Of a DNA stretch of 61,302 bases, positions 8,350 through 17,249 are shown in pieces. The notes under the pieces are model-generated. The model ran no database searches. It was given only the letters and a program-made list of their open reading frames with translations, and had not been told where the DNA came from. Numbering within the stretch: position 1 is the first letter of the stretch; every line of letters starts with the position of its first letter. The stretch is from Acidimicrobiales bacterium. GTDB taxonomy: Bacteria > Actinomycetota > Acidimicrobiia > Acidimicrobiales > MedAcidi-G1. The stretch covers positions 1 to 61,302 of the forward strand of contig JARQPW010000016.1 in NCBI GenBank assembly GCA_029577135.1. Reading direction: 5' to 3'. A program made the translations under genes and the position numbers.

Positions 8350-10275
8350 TCAGATGTCGAGGAAGCGGACATCGTGGGCATTGGTCCGGATGAACCGCTT
8401 CCGACTCTCGACGTCGCTGCCCATCAACGTGGAGAACATCTCGTCAGCGATCGTCGTGGCCTCGACCGCTACCTGCAACAGGCTGCGGCTGGCCGGGTTC
8501 ATGGTGGTCTCCCGGAGTTCGTCGAAGTCCATCTCGCCGAGGCCCTTGAGGCGCTGGAACTCGTTCCTGTGGCCCGGGTTCTCGGCGACGAACGCCTCCT
8601 TGGCGTGGTCGTCCTTGAGGTAGACCTTCTCGCGCCCGACGATCGTGGAGTAGAGCGGCGGCTGGGCGATGTAGACGTGGCCACCGACGACGAGCGCCTC
8701 CATCTGCCGGTAGAAGAACGTCAGCAGCAGGGTGCGGATGTGGCTGCCGTCCACGTCGGCGTCGCAGAGCAGGATCACCTTGTAGTAGCGGATGCGGTCG
8801 AGGTCGAACTCGTTGCCGTAGCCGCCGCCGATGGCCTGGATCAGCGTCTGGATCTCGGTGTTGTCGAGCATCCGGTCGGGCCGCGCCCGTTCGACGTTGA
8901 GGATCTTGCCCCGGATCGGGAGGATCGCCATGGTGCGCGGGTCGCGGGCCTGGACGGCCGAGCCACCGGCGGAGTCACCCTCGACGATGAAGAGCTCACA
9001 CTCGCGGGGATCGCGTGAGGCACAGTCCTTGAGCTTGTCGGGCATCCCGGCCCCATCGAGCGCCGACTTGCGGCGGGCGGAGCGGCGGGCGTCCTGGGCG
9101 GCGATGCGCGCCCGCTGCGCGTTGAGCGCCTTCTGGGTGATGCGCCTGGCCTCGGAGGGATGTTCCTCGAGCCAGTGGCCGAGGCCGTCGTTGGTGGCTC
9201 GCTGGACGAGGGACCGCATCGAGACGTTGCCCAACTTTGACTTGGTCTGACCCTCGAACTGGGGGTCGACCATGCGCACGCTGAGAATGGCCGTGAGGCC
9301 CTCGCGGATGTCCTCGCCCTGGAGGTTGTCGGCGCCGTTCCTGAGCAGGCCCTTGCTGCGGGCATAGCGGTTGAGGGAGGCGGTGAGGGCGCTGCGGAAG
9401 CCCTCCTCGTGCATGCCGCCCTCGACGGTGTTGATGCCGTTTGCGAAGGAGTGGAGGCCGTCGACGTTGAACCCGGTGTTCCACTGGAAGGCGACCTCGA
9501 CCTCCTCGTCGTCCTCCTGCTGTTCGTAGTAGCCCACGATCGAGAACAGCGACTCCTTCGAGGCGTTGACGTGGGCGACGAAGTCGCGGATTCCGCCCTC
9601 GTAGCAGAACGACTGCTCGTTGGGTTCGTCGCCCCGCTCGTCGCGGACCTGGATCTCGAGGCCCCTGTTGAGGAACGCCATCATCTGGAACCGCTCGACG
9701 AGGGTCTGGAGCCGGAAGGTGACCTCGTCGAAGATCGCCGTGTCGGGCCAGAACCGGACGGTGGTGCCGGTTCGACCCTCGGGCGACGGTCCGGTCTCGA
9801 TCAGCCGGGTCCGGAGCAACCCGCCGTCGACGAAGTCCATGTAGTGGCGGTAACCCTCGCGGTCGATCTCGACCTCGACCCGCGAGGAGAGGGCGTTGAC
9901 GACCGACACGCCGACTCCATGGAGGCCACCCGAGATCTTGTAGCCCTCGCCGCCGAACTTGGCGCCGGCGTGGAGGACCGTGAGGACGACCTCGGCGGCC
10001 GTCAACTCCTCGAACTGGGGGTGCCGGTCGACGGGAATGCCCCGGCCGTCGTCGCTCACCTCGCACCCCCCGTCGGCCAGGAGTCGGACCCGGATGATCG
10101 AACAGTGGCCGGCCATGGCCTCGTCGACACTGTTGTCGACGACCTCCCAGACGAGGTGGTGCAGGCCGGTCGGGCCGGTGGACCCGATGTACATGCCGGG
10201 CCGCTTCCGAACGGCCTCCAGGCCCTCGAGGACGGTGATGTCGGCGGCGCTGTAGGAGGTCTCGGCACTCCTCAT
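8350..10275 (-). CDS. gyrB: DNA gyrase subunit B
   Basis: The product has 641 residues and is the ATPase subunit of gyrase. The GHKL ATP site is visible: EVVDNSVDEAMAG near the N-terminus, then DDGRGIPVD and GLHGVGVSVVNALS. The TOPRIM metal-binding residues are in EGDSAGGSA, PIRGKILNVE and DADVDGSHIRTLL. Length is normal for an actinobacterial GyrB of this type. It heads a gyrB-gyrA unit read leftward. A 217-base gap separates it from dciA, and a TAGACT box in that gap may be its promoter. Confidence 0.98.
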   Translation of the reverse strand: MRSAETSYSAADITVLEGLEAVRKRPGMYIGSTGPTGLHHLVWEVVDNSVDEAMAGHCSIIRVRLLADGGCEVSDDGRGIPVDRHPQFEELTAAEVVLTVLHAGAKFGGEGYKISGGLHGVGVSVVNALSSRVEVEIDREGYRHYMDFVDGGLLRTRLIETGPSPEGRTGTTVRFWPDTAIFDEVTFRLQTLVERFQMMAFLNRGLEIQVRDERGDEPNEQSFCYEGGIRDFVAHVNASKESLFSIVGYYEQQEDDEEVEVAFQWNTGFNVDGLHSFANGINTVEGGMHEEGFRSALTASLNRYARSKGLLRNGADNLQGEDIREGLTAILSVRMVDPQFEGQTKSKLGNVSMRSLVQRATNDGLGHWLEEHPSEARRITQKALNAQRARIAAQDARRSARRKSALDGAGMPDKLKDCASRDPRECELFIVEGDSAGGSAVQARDPRTMAILPIRGKILNVERARPDRMLDNTEIQTLIQAIGGGYGNEFDLDRIRYYKVILLCDADVDGSHIRTLLLTFFYRQMEALVVGGHVYIAQPPLYSTIVGREKVYLKDDHAKEAFVAENPGHRNEFQRLKGLGEMDFDELRETTMNPASRSLLQVAVEATTIADEMFSTLMGSDVESRKRFIRTNAHDVRFLDI

Positions 10276-10391
10276 CGAAGGGGGTCCACCGGGTGCGCAG
10301 GCCCGGGAGTCCGACGGGAGGGAAGGCCCGCCGTTGCGGAGTGTCTGGCGTTGAAAAACCGCAGGTCAGAGAGCATGTTCACGACCCGCCA

Positions 10392-10397
10392 AGTCTA
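10392..10397 (-). promoter_or_regulatory. Possible gyrB -10 box
   Basis: TAGACT lies on the minus strand about 117 bases upstream of the gyrB ATG, within the only sizeable gap of the dnaA-to-gyrA block. There is no clear -35, so confidence is low. Confidence 0.3.
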
Positions 10398-10492
10398 CCA
10401 GTCGGACTCCCGGATCGGCCGTCTCTGGCGTGCCCTCCGGGAGCCCCGGTTGCCGGTCGAATACGGCTGCGACCGTCCGTTTCAGAGTCGGT

Positions 10493-10816
10493 TCAGGGCG
10501 TGTTCCGCGGGGCCACCCGGGCGCTCACGGAGGTGATCCTCCCTGGTCCGACCAGCGCCTCGACCCGGGCCAGTAACTGCTGTTCGAGCCAGCCCAGTTG
10601 GCTGGCCCAGGCTGGGTCCTCGACCCGGACCACAAGGTCCGAGCCGCGGACGGCCACGGCCACGATCCGACTGGCGAGCTCGGGTCCGACGATGTCCGGC
10701 CAGGCTTCGATGATGGTGGTGGTGGCATCGATCTCGGGGGCCCCCATACCCGACATCAGGCGCTCGAGGGTCCGTCGGATCGGCACCGGACCTCCATCGC
10801 CGCCCGCGCGGGTCAC
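10493..10816 (-). CDS. dciA: DciA-like DUF721 protein
   Basis: The product has 107 residues. The DUF721 core is visible as IIEAWPDIVGPELASRIVAV at about 35-54, with VRVEDPAWASQLGWLEQQLL following. DUF721 proteins related to DciA load or operate the DnaB helicase in bacteria that lack DnaC, and a dnaB gene is present in this window. The GTG start overlaps the recF stop (GTGA), so the gene is translationally coupled to recF. Location between recF and gyrB is the standard actinobacterial position. Confidence 0.85.
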   Translation of the reverse strand: MTRAGGDGGPVPIRRTLERLMSGMGAPEIDATTTIIEAWPDIVGPELASRIVAVAVRGSDLVVRVEDPAWASQLGWLEQQLLARVEALVGPGRITSVSARVAPRNTP

Positions 10817-11907
10817 TCCCCCGCCTCCGAGTCCGCGACGATCTTTCCCGCCTCGATCCGGAGCACACGGTCTGCGTGGATTCCTGGGGGGAGCGTTCCG
10901 GCGGCGGTGATGAGCACCTGCGTGGACGGCAGCAGGCCCACGAGTCGGCCGGCTCGCCCCGGGTCCAGTTCGGAGAACACGTCGTCGAGGAAGATCACGG
11001 GATCGACGCCCAGGCGTTCGCCGAGGATGCGGTGGCCTCCGAGTCGGAGGGCCAACGCCAGTGACCGCTGTTCGCCCTGCGAGGCATGCGTGCGCGACGG
11101 TAGGCCACCGAGCCTGATGCCCAGGTCGTCACGGTGGGGACCCACCGTGGTGACGCCACGCCGGATGTCGTCCGGTCGGGCCGCTGCCAGTGCCGACCCC
11201 AGTCCGGCGTCGAGCCAGTCCGACTCGTAGTCCAGCGTCGCGGCACGCGTGCCGTCGCCCAGGGTGTCGAGGATGTCGGCAACCTCGGGCCGGATCAGCG
11301 CCACCAGATCCCGACGGGCACGGCCCAAATCGTCGCCGACGCCATCCAACTGGTCGTCCCAGACGTCGAGGGTCGACGCGATCTCCCGGGTCATCCGCCC
11401 GCCCGCCTGGCGCAGGAGGGCGTTGCGCTGTCGCAGGATGCGCTCGAGGTCGGTGACGAGGCCGTGGTGGCGGGGGTGCAGGGCGACCAGCAGGTCGTCC
11501 AGGTAGCGGCGGCGCCCGGCGGGGGCCCCCTTGACGAGGGCGAGGTCATCCGGTCCGAAGACCGTGGCGACGAGGTGGCCGAGTAGATCGCGTACCCGGG
11601 TCACTCGGTTCCGGTTGACCTGCATCCGGTTGCGTCCCGAGGCAGCGAGTTCGACCTCGAGCAGCGTCGTGCGGTCACCGTTCTCGACCTCGGCTCGCAG
11701 GATCGCACGCTCGGCGCCCGTGCGGACGAGTGCCTCGGTGGGGACGCCCCGAAATGACGAGGCGGTCGCCAGCCAGGCGAGTGCCTCCATCAGGTTCGTC
11801 TTGCCCTGGCCGTTGTCGCCGACCACGGCGGTCCGGCCATCACCCAGTTCGAGGTCGACCTTCACCAGGTTCCGGAAGTCGACAATCGACACCCGCCGGA
11901 CCGACAC
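10813..11907 (-). CDS. recF: DNA replication and repair protein RecF
   Basis: The product has 364 residues and is an SMC-like ATPase that loads RecA at gaps. The Walker A is GDNGQGKTN near residue 30, the signature is SQGEQRSLALALRL and the Walker B is PVIFLDDVFSELD near the C-terminus. The GTG at 11907 begins MSVRRVSIVDFRNL, which matches the normal RecF N-terminus; residues encoded further upstream would lie inside dnaN. It starts 17 bases after the dnaN stop. Confidence 0.96.
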   Translation of the reverse strand: MSVRRVSIVDFRNLVKVDLELGDGRTAVVGDNGQGKTNLMEALAWLATASSFRGVPTEALVRTGAERAILRAEVENGDRTTLLEVELAASGRNRMQVNRNRVTRVRDLLGHLVATVFGPDDLALVKGAPAGRRRYLDDLLVALHPRHHGLVTDLERILRQRNALLRQAGGRMTREIASTLDVWDDQLDGVGDDLGRARRDLVALIRPEVADILDTLGDGTRAATLDYESDWLDAGLGSALAAARPDDIRRGVTTVGPHRDDLGIRLGGLPSRTHASQGEQRSLALALRLGGHRILGERLGVDPVIFLDDVFSELDPGRAGRLVGLLPSTQVLITAAGTLPPGIHADRVLRIEAGKIVADSEAGE

Positions 11908-11924
11908 CAGTCGAGCCAGCCGGT

Positions 11925-13019
11925 CTAGGAGACGCGAACCGGCATCAGCAGATAGAGGAAGTCCGAGTCCTCCACGCCGCGGATGACCGCCGGCTTGAGC
12001 GCATCGCAGGTCTCGAGGCGAAGTTCTTCGTCCGGGCACACCTCGAGTCCCGCAATCAGATAGGCCGGGTTGAACGCCACGGTGAGGTCGTCACCGTCGT
12101 AGGTGGCGTCGACTGTCTCGTGGGCCTGGCCGATGTCCTGCGTAATGGCGATGAGTTCGAGCCCGTCGCTGGTCATCTCCAGGCGGACCGGCGTGTTGTC
12201 GGTCGCCAGGAGTCGGACGCGGCGGAGAGCGTCGAGCATGTCATCGCGTTCGACCACCAGGGAGTTCGGATGGTCATCGGGGATCAGGCCCCGGTAGTTG
12301 GGGTACTCGCCCACGATCAGGCTGGTGACGATCTGGACGTCGCCGACCGTGAAGACCGCCTCGCGTTCACCCAGGCAGATGGTGAGGTCGTCGACGTCAC
12401 CGAGGAGGCGGCTCACGACCTCGAGTGCGCGGGAAGGAACCAGCACCGACTGGTCACGACTCAGGATGCTCGTGCCGGGGAGGTCGCGCATGGCGAGACG
12501 GTAAGAGTCGGTGGCAACGAACCTCAGGCCGTCGTCCTCGGCGGCGAGCAGGACGCCGGTGAGAATCGGACGGCTGTCGTCGCCGCTGGCGGCTCCCACG
12601 ACCTGGTCGAGGGCGGCGGCCACCCCCGAAGCGGACAGGGTCACCTCGTCGCCGACCGGTAGCTCGAACCGAGGGAACTCGTCGGAGGCGAGTGTCCGGA
12701 GGCTGAAGTTCGAACGCCCCGAGTTCAGGGTGGCTTCATCCTCGCCGACGGTCACCTCGACCTGGCCGCTGTCAAGGGCATGTGCGATGTCGGCGGCCAA
12801 CTTCGCAGGCAGGACCGCCACACCGTCCTCCTGGCCTCCCACCTGACAGGTCACCCGGACTGTCAGGTTGCGGTCGCTGCCCGTCACCGACAGGGAATCG
12901 CCCTCCAGTTGGAGGTGGATGCCTCCGAGTACCTGCAGGAAGGCACCTCGGGTGGCAGCAGCACGACTGGCGACCGACAGTGCCCGGTCGAGGACATCAC
13001 GCTCACAACGGAATTTCAC
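11925..13019 (-). CDS. dnaN: DNA polymerase III sliding clamp (beta subunit)
   Basis: The product has 364 residues, the usual clamp length, with three clamp domains. The C-terminus ends with FLYLLMPVRVS, matching the conserved LMPMR ending of bacterial clamps. The start is a GTG encoding MKFRCERDVL. It follows dnaA after a 198-base gap holding DnaA boxes and is probably co-transcribed with recF. Confidence 0.98.
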   Translation of the reverse strand: MKFRCERDVLDRALSVASRAAATRGAFLQVLGGIHLQLEGDSLSVTGSDRNLTVRVTCQVGGQEDGVAVLPAKLAADIAHALDSGQVEVTVGEDEATLNSGRSNFSLRTLASDEFPRFELPVGDEVTLSASGVAAALDQVVGAASGDDSRPILTGVLLAAEDDGLRFVATDSYRLAMRDLPGTSILSRDQSVLVPSRALEVVSRLLGDVDDLTICLGEREAVFTVGDVQIVTSLIVGEYPNYRGLIPDDHPNSLVVERDDMLDALRRVRLLATDNTPVRLEMTSDGLELIAITQDIGQAHETVDATYDGDDLTVAFNPAYLIAGLEVCPDEELRLETCDALKPAVIRGVEDSDFLYLLMPVRVS

Positions 13020-13217
13020 AGGGCACTCACCTTCAGCTCAGCCGGGATCTCATCAGGTAGTAGGGAGAGTAGACGTGTGGATTGTGGACAATGTGGCATT
13101 CTCGCAGGTGGGAGTGATATTTAGCGTCCACCGGCTATCCACGCGCATCCACAGGTCGGACCCGAGCCACGCTCGAGGTTGTGGAGAACAGGGTGGGCGT
13201 CCACAGGTCGTCCGACG
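13020..13217. other. Candidate replication origin, dnaA-dnaN part
   Basis: The gap between dnaA and dnaN is dense in DnaA-box-like nonamers: TGTGGATTG (13076), TGTGGACAA (13083, an exact match to the actinobacterial box), CTATCCACG (13135), GCATCCACA (13145), TGTGGAGAA (13180) and GCGTCCACA (13197). A short AT-richer run (GTGATATTTAG, about 13113-13123) lies between the two groups and could be the unwinding element. The dnaA-dnaN gap is the standard actinobacterial oriC position, but at 198 bases it is short. Confidence 0.75.
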
Positions 13218-14699
13218 TCAATCCCCGGTCTTGATGGCGGCGATCAGGTCCGTCACCTGGTCGTAGATCTCCTGGCGGGAGAGCATCAGCGACCGGATCT
13301 TGTCGACGGCGTGGATGACGGTCGTGTGGTCGCGGTCGCCGAATTCCCGGCCGATGGCGGGGAAGCTCAGGTCGGTGAGGTCGCGGAAGACGTACATGGC
13401 GATCTGTCGGCCCTGGACCAACGGGCGCCGGCGACTCGGACCGATGAGATCCACGACCGGGAACCCGTACAACTCCGAGGTGTGGCGCAGGATGACCTCG
13501 GGGGTGATCGTCCGTGGTTTGTTCGAGGTGACGACGTCCCTGAGCACGGTGCGCGCCAGTTCCTCGGTCGCGGTGACCTGGTTGAGGCTGGCGAAGGCCG
13601 TGATCCTGGTGAGGGCGCCCTCGAGTTCCCGGATGTTGTTCGTGATGTTCTCGGCGATGAAGGCCAGGACCTCCTCGCTCAGCAAGTTGAGGTTGGTCGC
13701 CTCCTCGCCCTTCTTCCGCAGGATGGCAAGTCGGGTCTCGAAGTCCGGAGGCTGGATGTCGGTGGTGAGGCCCATCTTGAAGCGACTCCGCAACCGGTCC
13801 TCGAGCGTGTTGATCTTGTCGGGTGGACGGTCGCTGGAGAGCAGGATCTGGCCGCCGGCTTGGTGGATCGAGTTGAACGTGTGGAAGAACTCCTCCTGGA
13901 GGCCATCCTTGCCGGCGAGGAACTGGACATCGTCGACGAGGAGGACGTCGACCTCCCGGTAGCGCTGCTTGAACTCGGGCAGCGTCCTGTTCCGGATCGC
14001 CTCGATGAAGCGGTTCAGGAACTCCTCGCTCGAGACGTACCTCACCCGCAGGTTCGGGTACTGGTCGGTCACGTAGGTGGCGACGGCACGCAGGAGGTGC
14101 GTTTTGCCGAGGCCGGCGGAGCCGTAGATGAACAGGGGGTTGTAGTGCTTCGCCGGCTCGCCGGCCACGGCGAGTGCAGCGGCGTGGGCGAACCGGTTCG
14201 ATGTGCCGATGACGAAGTCGTCGAAGGTGAACCGCACCGGTTGCGTGTCGGCGGTCACCTTGAGCGGATCGACCTCGAGGGAAGTGGCTTGGCGGCCGTT
14301 GTCCGAGAGGTCCAGGTTGTCGATCGGTGTCGTCACGATCGCCTGCTCGGTGGCCGGGCCGATGAGGAGGGGGTCGATCGGCAACCGGTGGAGGTGGTCG
14401 TCGTCGTGCTCTGCCGCCTGGCGGACCTCGATGCGGGGGCGGAGGTGGTCGTCGGTGGCCTCGGCGATGGTCTCCTCGATGATGTCCTTGTAGCGGCCCT
14501 CGATGCGGTCCCTCATGACCGAGCTCGGGACGGTGAGCACGATCTCGTCGTTCTCGACACCGGAAGGCTGAATCGAGTTGAACGTCATCTGGTAGACGAT
14601 GTCGGAGACCTGGGACCGAATGGCGGCTGCGCACTGTTCCCACACTTCGTCGACATCCCACACTTCGTCGGCATTCCGCTTCGGGGTCGTCTTCGTCAC
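13218..14699 (-). CDS. dnaA: Chromosomal replication initiator DnaA
   Basis: The product has 493 residues. Domain I begins VWEQCAAAIRSQVSD, followed by an acidic linker, an AAA+ domain with Walker A GSAGLGKTH and Walker B VDVLLVDDVQFLAGK, and a C-terminal DNA-binding helix-turn-helix with the DnaA signature DRDHTTVIHAVDKI. Start is a GTG at 14699 behind GGAGCAGGAA; the frame remains open upstream, but that part is not protein-like and holds DnaA boxes. A nearly perfect repeat encodes DEVWDVDEVW just after the start. DnaA boxes on both sides suggest autoregulation. Confidence 0.98.
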   Translation of the reverse strand: MTKTTPKRNADEVWDVDEVWEQCAAAIRSQVSDIVYQMTFNSIQPSGVENDEIVLTVPSSVMRDRIEGRYKDIIEETIAEATDDHLRPRIEVRQAAEHDDDHLHRLPIDPLLIGPATEQAIVTTPIDNLDLSDNGRQATSLEVDPLKVTADTQPVRFTFDDFVIGTSNRFAHAAALAVAGEPAKHYNPLFIYGSAGLGKTHLLRAVATYVTDQYPNLRVRYVSSEEFLNRFIEAIRNRTLPEFKQRYREVDVLLVDDVQFLAGKDGLQEEFFHTFNSIHQAGGQILLSSDRPPDKINTLEDRLRSRFKMGLTTDIQPPDFETRLAILRKKGEEATNLNLLSEEVLAFIAENITNNIRELEGALTRITAFASLNQVTATEELARTVLRDVVTSNKPRTITPEVILRHTSELYGFPVVDLIGPSRRRPLVQGRQIAMYVFRDLTDLSFPAIGREFGDRDHTTVIHAVDKIRSLMLSRQEIYDQVTDLIAAIKTGD

Positions 14700-15213
14700 G
14701 TTCCTGCTCCGATCGTCTTTTCCACAGGTGTGGAACCTGCTGTGGAAACCGGGCAGAACAGGCAAAACGGCGACGAGGGAGCCCACGCCGCCCGGTTGGT
14801 GGGCGGGGCAACGTAGCACTGTGGACGAGCGCCCGCGCAAGGTCGAATCGCGCGCGGGAAAGGTGCTGGTCGATCCCCATTTTGGCGCGCGTCGGCCCGC
14901 GACGATCGCGTTTTCGACAGGGCCCGCGTGCCGTGATCGCGTGCCACGGTCCGGCCGGTGACCCTGTGGATAACCGGGCTGGACGGGAGCGGCCGAAGGA
15001 TTGGGGACAAGCGGTGAACGCAGGGGTGGTTGGCGCGGGGACCGGGTCGCCCGTAGCCTCAGCAGGTCGTCACGCGCAGTCGCGTGGCGCGCGTGGCCTG
15101 CCTTCACCGGTCGGCCGCGGATCGACCGCCGTCAGTTGCGGTTCGAGCCCAATCGACGGCACGCCGGGTGCTCCAACCCCTCCCGACACCGGGCGTGCCA
15201 ACAGGAGTCTGCG
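14700..15213. other. dnaA-rpmH intergenic region with DnaA boxes
   Basis: This 514-base gap between divergent dnaA and rpmH holds no gene I can support. It contains a perfect DnaA box TGTGGATAA at 14965-14973, near matches TTTTCCACA (14718), TGTGGAACC (14729), TGTGGAAAC (14741) and TGTGGACGA (14820), and the rpmH promoter. It is likely the second half of a bipartite origin and the control region of dnaA. Confidence 0.65.
15030..15059 (+). promoter_or_regulatory. Promoter of the rpmH-rnpA-yidC operon
   Basis: TTGGCG (15030-15035) and TAGCCT (15054-15059) are spaced by 18 bases, a good vegetative-type promoter. It lies about 155 bases before rpmH. The -10 and following bases (TAGCCTCAGCA) recur upstream of rpsF. 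Confidence 0.5.
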
Positions 15214-15348
15214 ATGAAGCGCACCTATCAGCCGAACACCCGGAGGCGTGCCCGCAAGCACGGCTTCCGTCGACGCATGCGTACCCGGGCCGGGCGGGCC
15301 ATCATCAAGGCCCGCCGTCAGAAGGGCCGGACCCGCCTCTCGGCTTGA
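15214..15348 (+). CDS. rpmH: 50S ribosomal protein bL34
   Basis: The product has 44 residues, [20 protein letters not shown] and onward, the complete and strongly conserved L34 sequence of the large ribosomal subunit. An AGGAG ribosome site precedes the ATG. Its stop overlaps the TTG start of rnpA, the classical rpmH-rnpA pair next to dnaA. Confidence 0.98.
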   Translation: MKRTYQPNTRRRARKHGFRRRMRTRAGRAIIKARRQKGRTRLSA

Positions 15349-15677
15349 TCAGCCGACTCTCCCACCGGAACGACTTCGATGCCCTTCGACGGCATGGCCG
15401 GACGGTTCGCCGCGGATCGCTTCGAGTGCGCTACCTGGCCGGATCGCGGTCCGAGGTACGGGTGGCGTACGGCATCGGACGATCCGTCGGCAACGCGGTC
15501 GTCCGCAACCGGCTCCGTCGACGCCTCCGTGCGGTCATGACCGGCGTCGACGCACATGGCGGCCTGTCGGCCGGCGACTACCTGGTTCGTGCCGAGCCCT
15601 CGGCGGCCGGGGCGACGTTCGCCGAACTGCGCGATGACCTCGCGGGAATCACCGGCGAACTGGGACCGGAGGCCTGA
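15345..15677 (+). CDS. rnpA: Ribonuclease P protein component
   Basis: The product has 110 residues and is the protein cofactor of RNase P, which trims tRNA 5' ends. The RNA-binding RNR motif is seen in [18 protein letters not shown] at about 47-64. Start is a TTG overlapping the rpmH stop (TTGA); no better start exists before the conserved [12 protein letters not shown]. It is followed one base later by yidD. Confidence 0.93.
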   Translation: MISRLSHRNDFDALRRHGRTVRRGSLRVRYLAGSRSEVRVAYGIGRSVGNAVVRNRLRRRLRAVMTGVDAHGGLSAGDYLVRAEPSAAGATFAELRDDLAGITGELGPEA

Positions 15678-15678
15678 C

Positions 15679-15963
15679 ATGGTGGCCTTCGGAGCCCTTG
15701 TCGTCCGCCCGATGTTGGGACTCGTTCGCCTGTACCAGCGGTTGGCCGCCGGCCGCTCGACCCCGTGCCGGTACGTCCCGACCTGTTCGAACTACGCACT
15801 CGATGCCCTCGAGGGCCACGGTGCGGTCCGTGGCGGCTGGCTCACCCTTCGACGCCTGTCCCGCTGCCATCCCTGGGGCCGCAGTGGTTGGGACCCGGTA
15901 CCCGCCACTTCTGCCGATCCGAGCCCATTGACCGACGAGGAACGGCATACATGTTCGACCTGA
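15679..15963 (+). CDS. yidD: Membrane protein insertion efficiency factor YidD
   Basis: The product has 94 residues. It contains the full YidD signature: [19 protein letters not shown] at about 34-52 and [19 protein letters not shown] to about residue 78. YidD is a small membrane-associated factor that assists YidC. The gene starts one base after the rnpA stop and overlaps the yidC start by 13 bases, so translation of the three is coupled. Confidence 0.95.
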   Translation: MVAFGALVVRPMLGLVRLYQRLAAGRSTPCRYVPTCSNYALDALEGHGAVRGGWLTLRRLSRCHPWGRSGWDPVPATSADPSPLTDEERHTCST

Positions 15964-17246
15964 TCGCAAAGGTCCTCGCCTGGTTCTACCAACTGTGGCC
16001 CTCCTTCGGGATGTCCATCGTGCTGCTCACCCTCGTCGTGATGGTGATCCTGACGCCGTTGACCCTCAAGGGCACACGGTCGATGATCAAGATGCAGCAC
16101 CTGCAACCCGAGATGAAGAAGATCCAGAACCGGTACAAGAACGACCGGGAACGGATGAACAAGGAAATGATGGCCTTCTACCAGGCCAACAGCATCAACC
16201 CCATGGGGGGTTGTATTCCGATGATCGCCCAGGCCCCGGTGTTCATCGTCCTCTACAACGTGCTGCGGGGTCTGACCCGTCGCCGGTCCGACGTCGGGGA
16301 GGCCGCCGGCTGGGTGGCCGGTCGGCTGTCGGCCGGACAGAATCTCGTCGGGGCCCCCGACACCGTCCAGCCCTTCTACCCGGACTACCTGCCCGAGGAC
16401 TCGCTCCTCTTCCTGGACCTCTCCAAGAAGACTGAAATGGTGTCGTGGGGGTTCGACCTGTCGAGGTCCCTCAGTCAGGCGTTGGGGAGCGGGCTCCTGG
16501 CGGGATTCCCGTACCTGATGCTCGTCCTGGCCGTGTTCGTCACGTCGTGGGTAATGAACAAGCAGATCCGTGGCCGGAGCAAGGGCCAGTCCACGAACCC
16601 GCAGCAGGAAATGATCATGAAGGTGATGCCCTTCTTCCTGCCGGTCATCTCGTATGGTCTCGACGCCGCCCTCGTCTCCTACTTCGTCGTGTCGAACCTG
16701 TACCGCACGGGTCAGCAGTTCTACATCACCCGGGCCCTGTATGGAGATGGCCACGAGGCTCCGGCCGTCGTGGTGCCGGCGCCGATCGATGAGCGGGACG
16801 ACAAGCCGGAGGGCGGCAAGGGTGGCAAGGGTGGCAAGGGCGGCAAGGGCGGCAAGGGCGGGAAAGCAGGTGGCTCGGGTTCCCGACCGTCCGGAAGTGG
16901 CGGCGGACAGGTGTCGAGTAGCGCCCGAAGCCGACGCACGCAGGCCGGGAGCCACAGTACCGGCGACACCGCCAGCCAGGGTCAGAAGAAGCAGAAGGAG
17001 CCCCGGGAACCGGATCAGGTGCAACAAGAGGGGCCGATCAGGCGAGGCAGGCGAGGCAGGCGAGGCAAGGGCGACGCCTCGTCGGGTGCGACCGGCCGTC
17101 GGGGCCGACGTCAGCGGAAGTCCACAGAACCGGAAGCCAAGGACGGACGCCCACCGGCGGCCCGTCGCAGTGGTGGTCGGACCACTCCCCCGGGTACCGC
17201 TCGGGCACGGGGTGCGAGCCGCAAGAACAGGAAGAAGAGGAAGTAG
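15951..17246 (+). CDS. yidC: Membrane protein insertase YidC
   Basis: The product has 431 residues of the short Gram-positive/actinobacterial YidC/Oxa1 type. Membrane segments include [18 protein letters not shown] near the start, the conserved [20 protein letters not shown] stretch, and two C-terminal helices around [20 protein letters not shown]. From about residue 280 onward there is a 150-residue basic, low-complexity tail with six GGK repeats and three RRG repeats, ending RKNRKKRK. Such a positive tail would face the cytosol and could contact the ribosome, as known for YidC tails in other bacteria. Confidence 0.96.
   Translation: MFDLIAKVLAWFYQLWPSFGMSIVLLTLVVMVILTPLTLKGTRSMIKMQHLQPEMKKIQNRYKNDRERMNKEMMAFYQANSINPMGGCIPMIAQAPVFIVLYNVLRGLTRRRSDVGEAAGWVAGRLSAGQNLVGAPDTVQPFYPDYLPEDSLLFLDLSKKTEMVSWGFDLSRSLSQALGSGLLAGFPYLMLVLAVFVTSWVMNKQIRGRSKGQSTNPQQEMIMKVMPFFLPVISYGLDAALVSYFVVSNLYRTGQQFYITRALYGDGHEAPAVVVPAPIDERDDKPEGGKGGKGGKGGKGGKGGKAGGSGSRPSGSGGGQVSSSARSRRTQAGSHSTGDTASQGQKKQKEPREPDQVQQEGPIRRGRRGRRGKGDASSGATGRRGRRQRKSTEPEAKDGRPPAARRSGGRTTPPGTARARGASRKNRKKRK
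16812..16865 (+). repeat. Nine-base tandem repeat in yidC (six Gly-Gly-Lys units)
   Basis: Six consecutive nine-base units of the GGCGGCAAG type encode GGK six times in the YidC tail. Third-position differences between units show it is older than the jag repeat. Confidence 0.9.
17040..17066 (+). repeat. Nine-base tandem repeat in yidC (three Arg-Arg-Gly units)
   Basis: AGGCGAGGC occurs three times in direct succession, in frame, encoding RRG units of the basic YidC tail. Confidence 0.9.
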
Positions 17247-17249
17247 TCC

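Noticed and set aside
14700-15107. Open frame extending DnaA by 136 codons
   Set aside because: The region contains DnaA boxes and the translated sequence is not DnaA-like; GGAGCAGGAA before the GTG at 14699 marks the true start.
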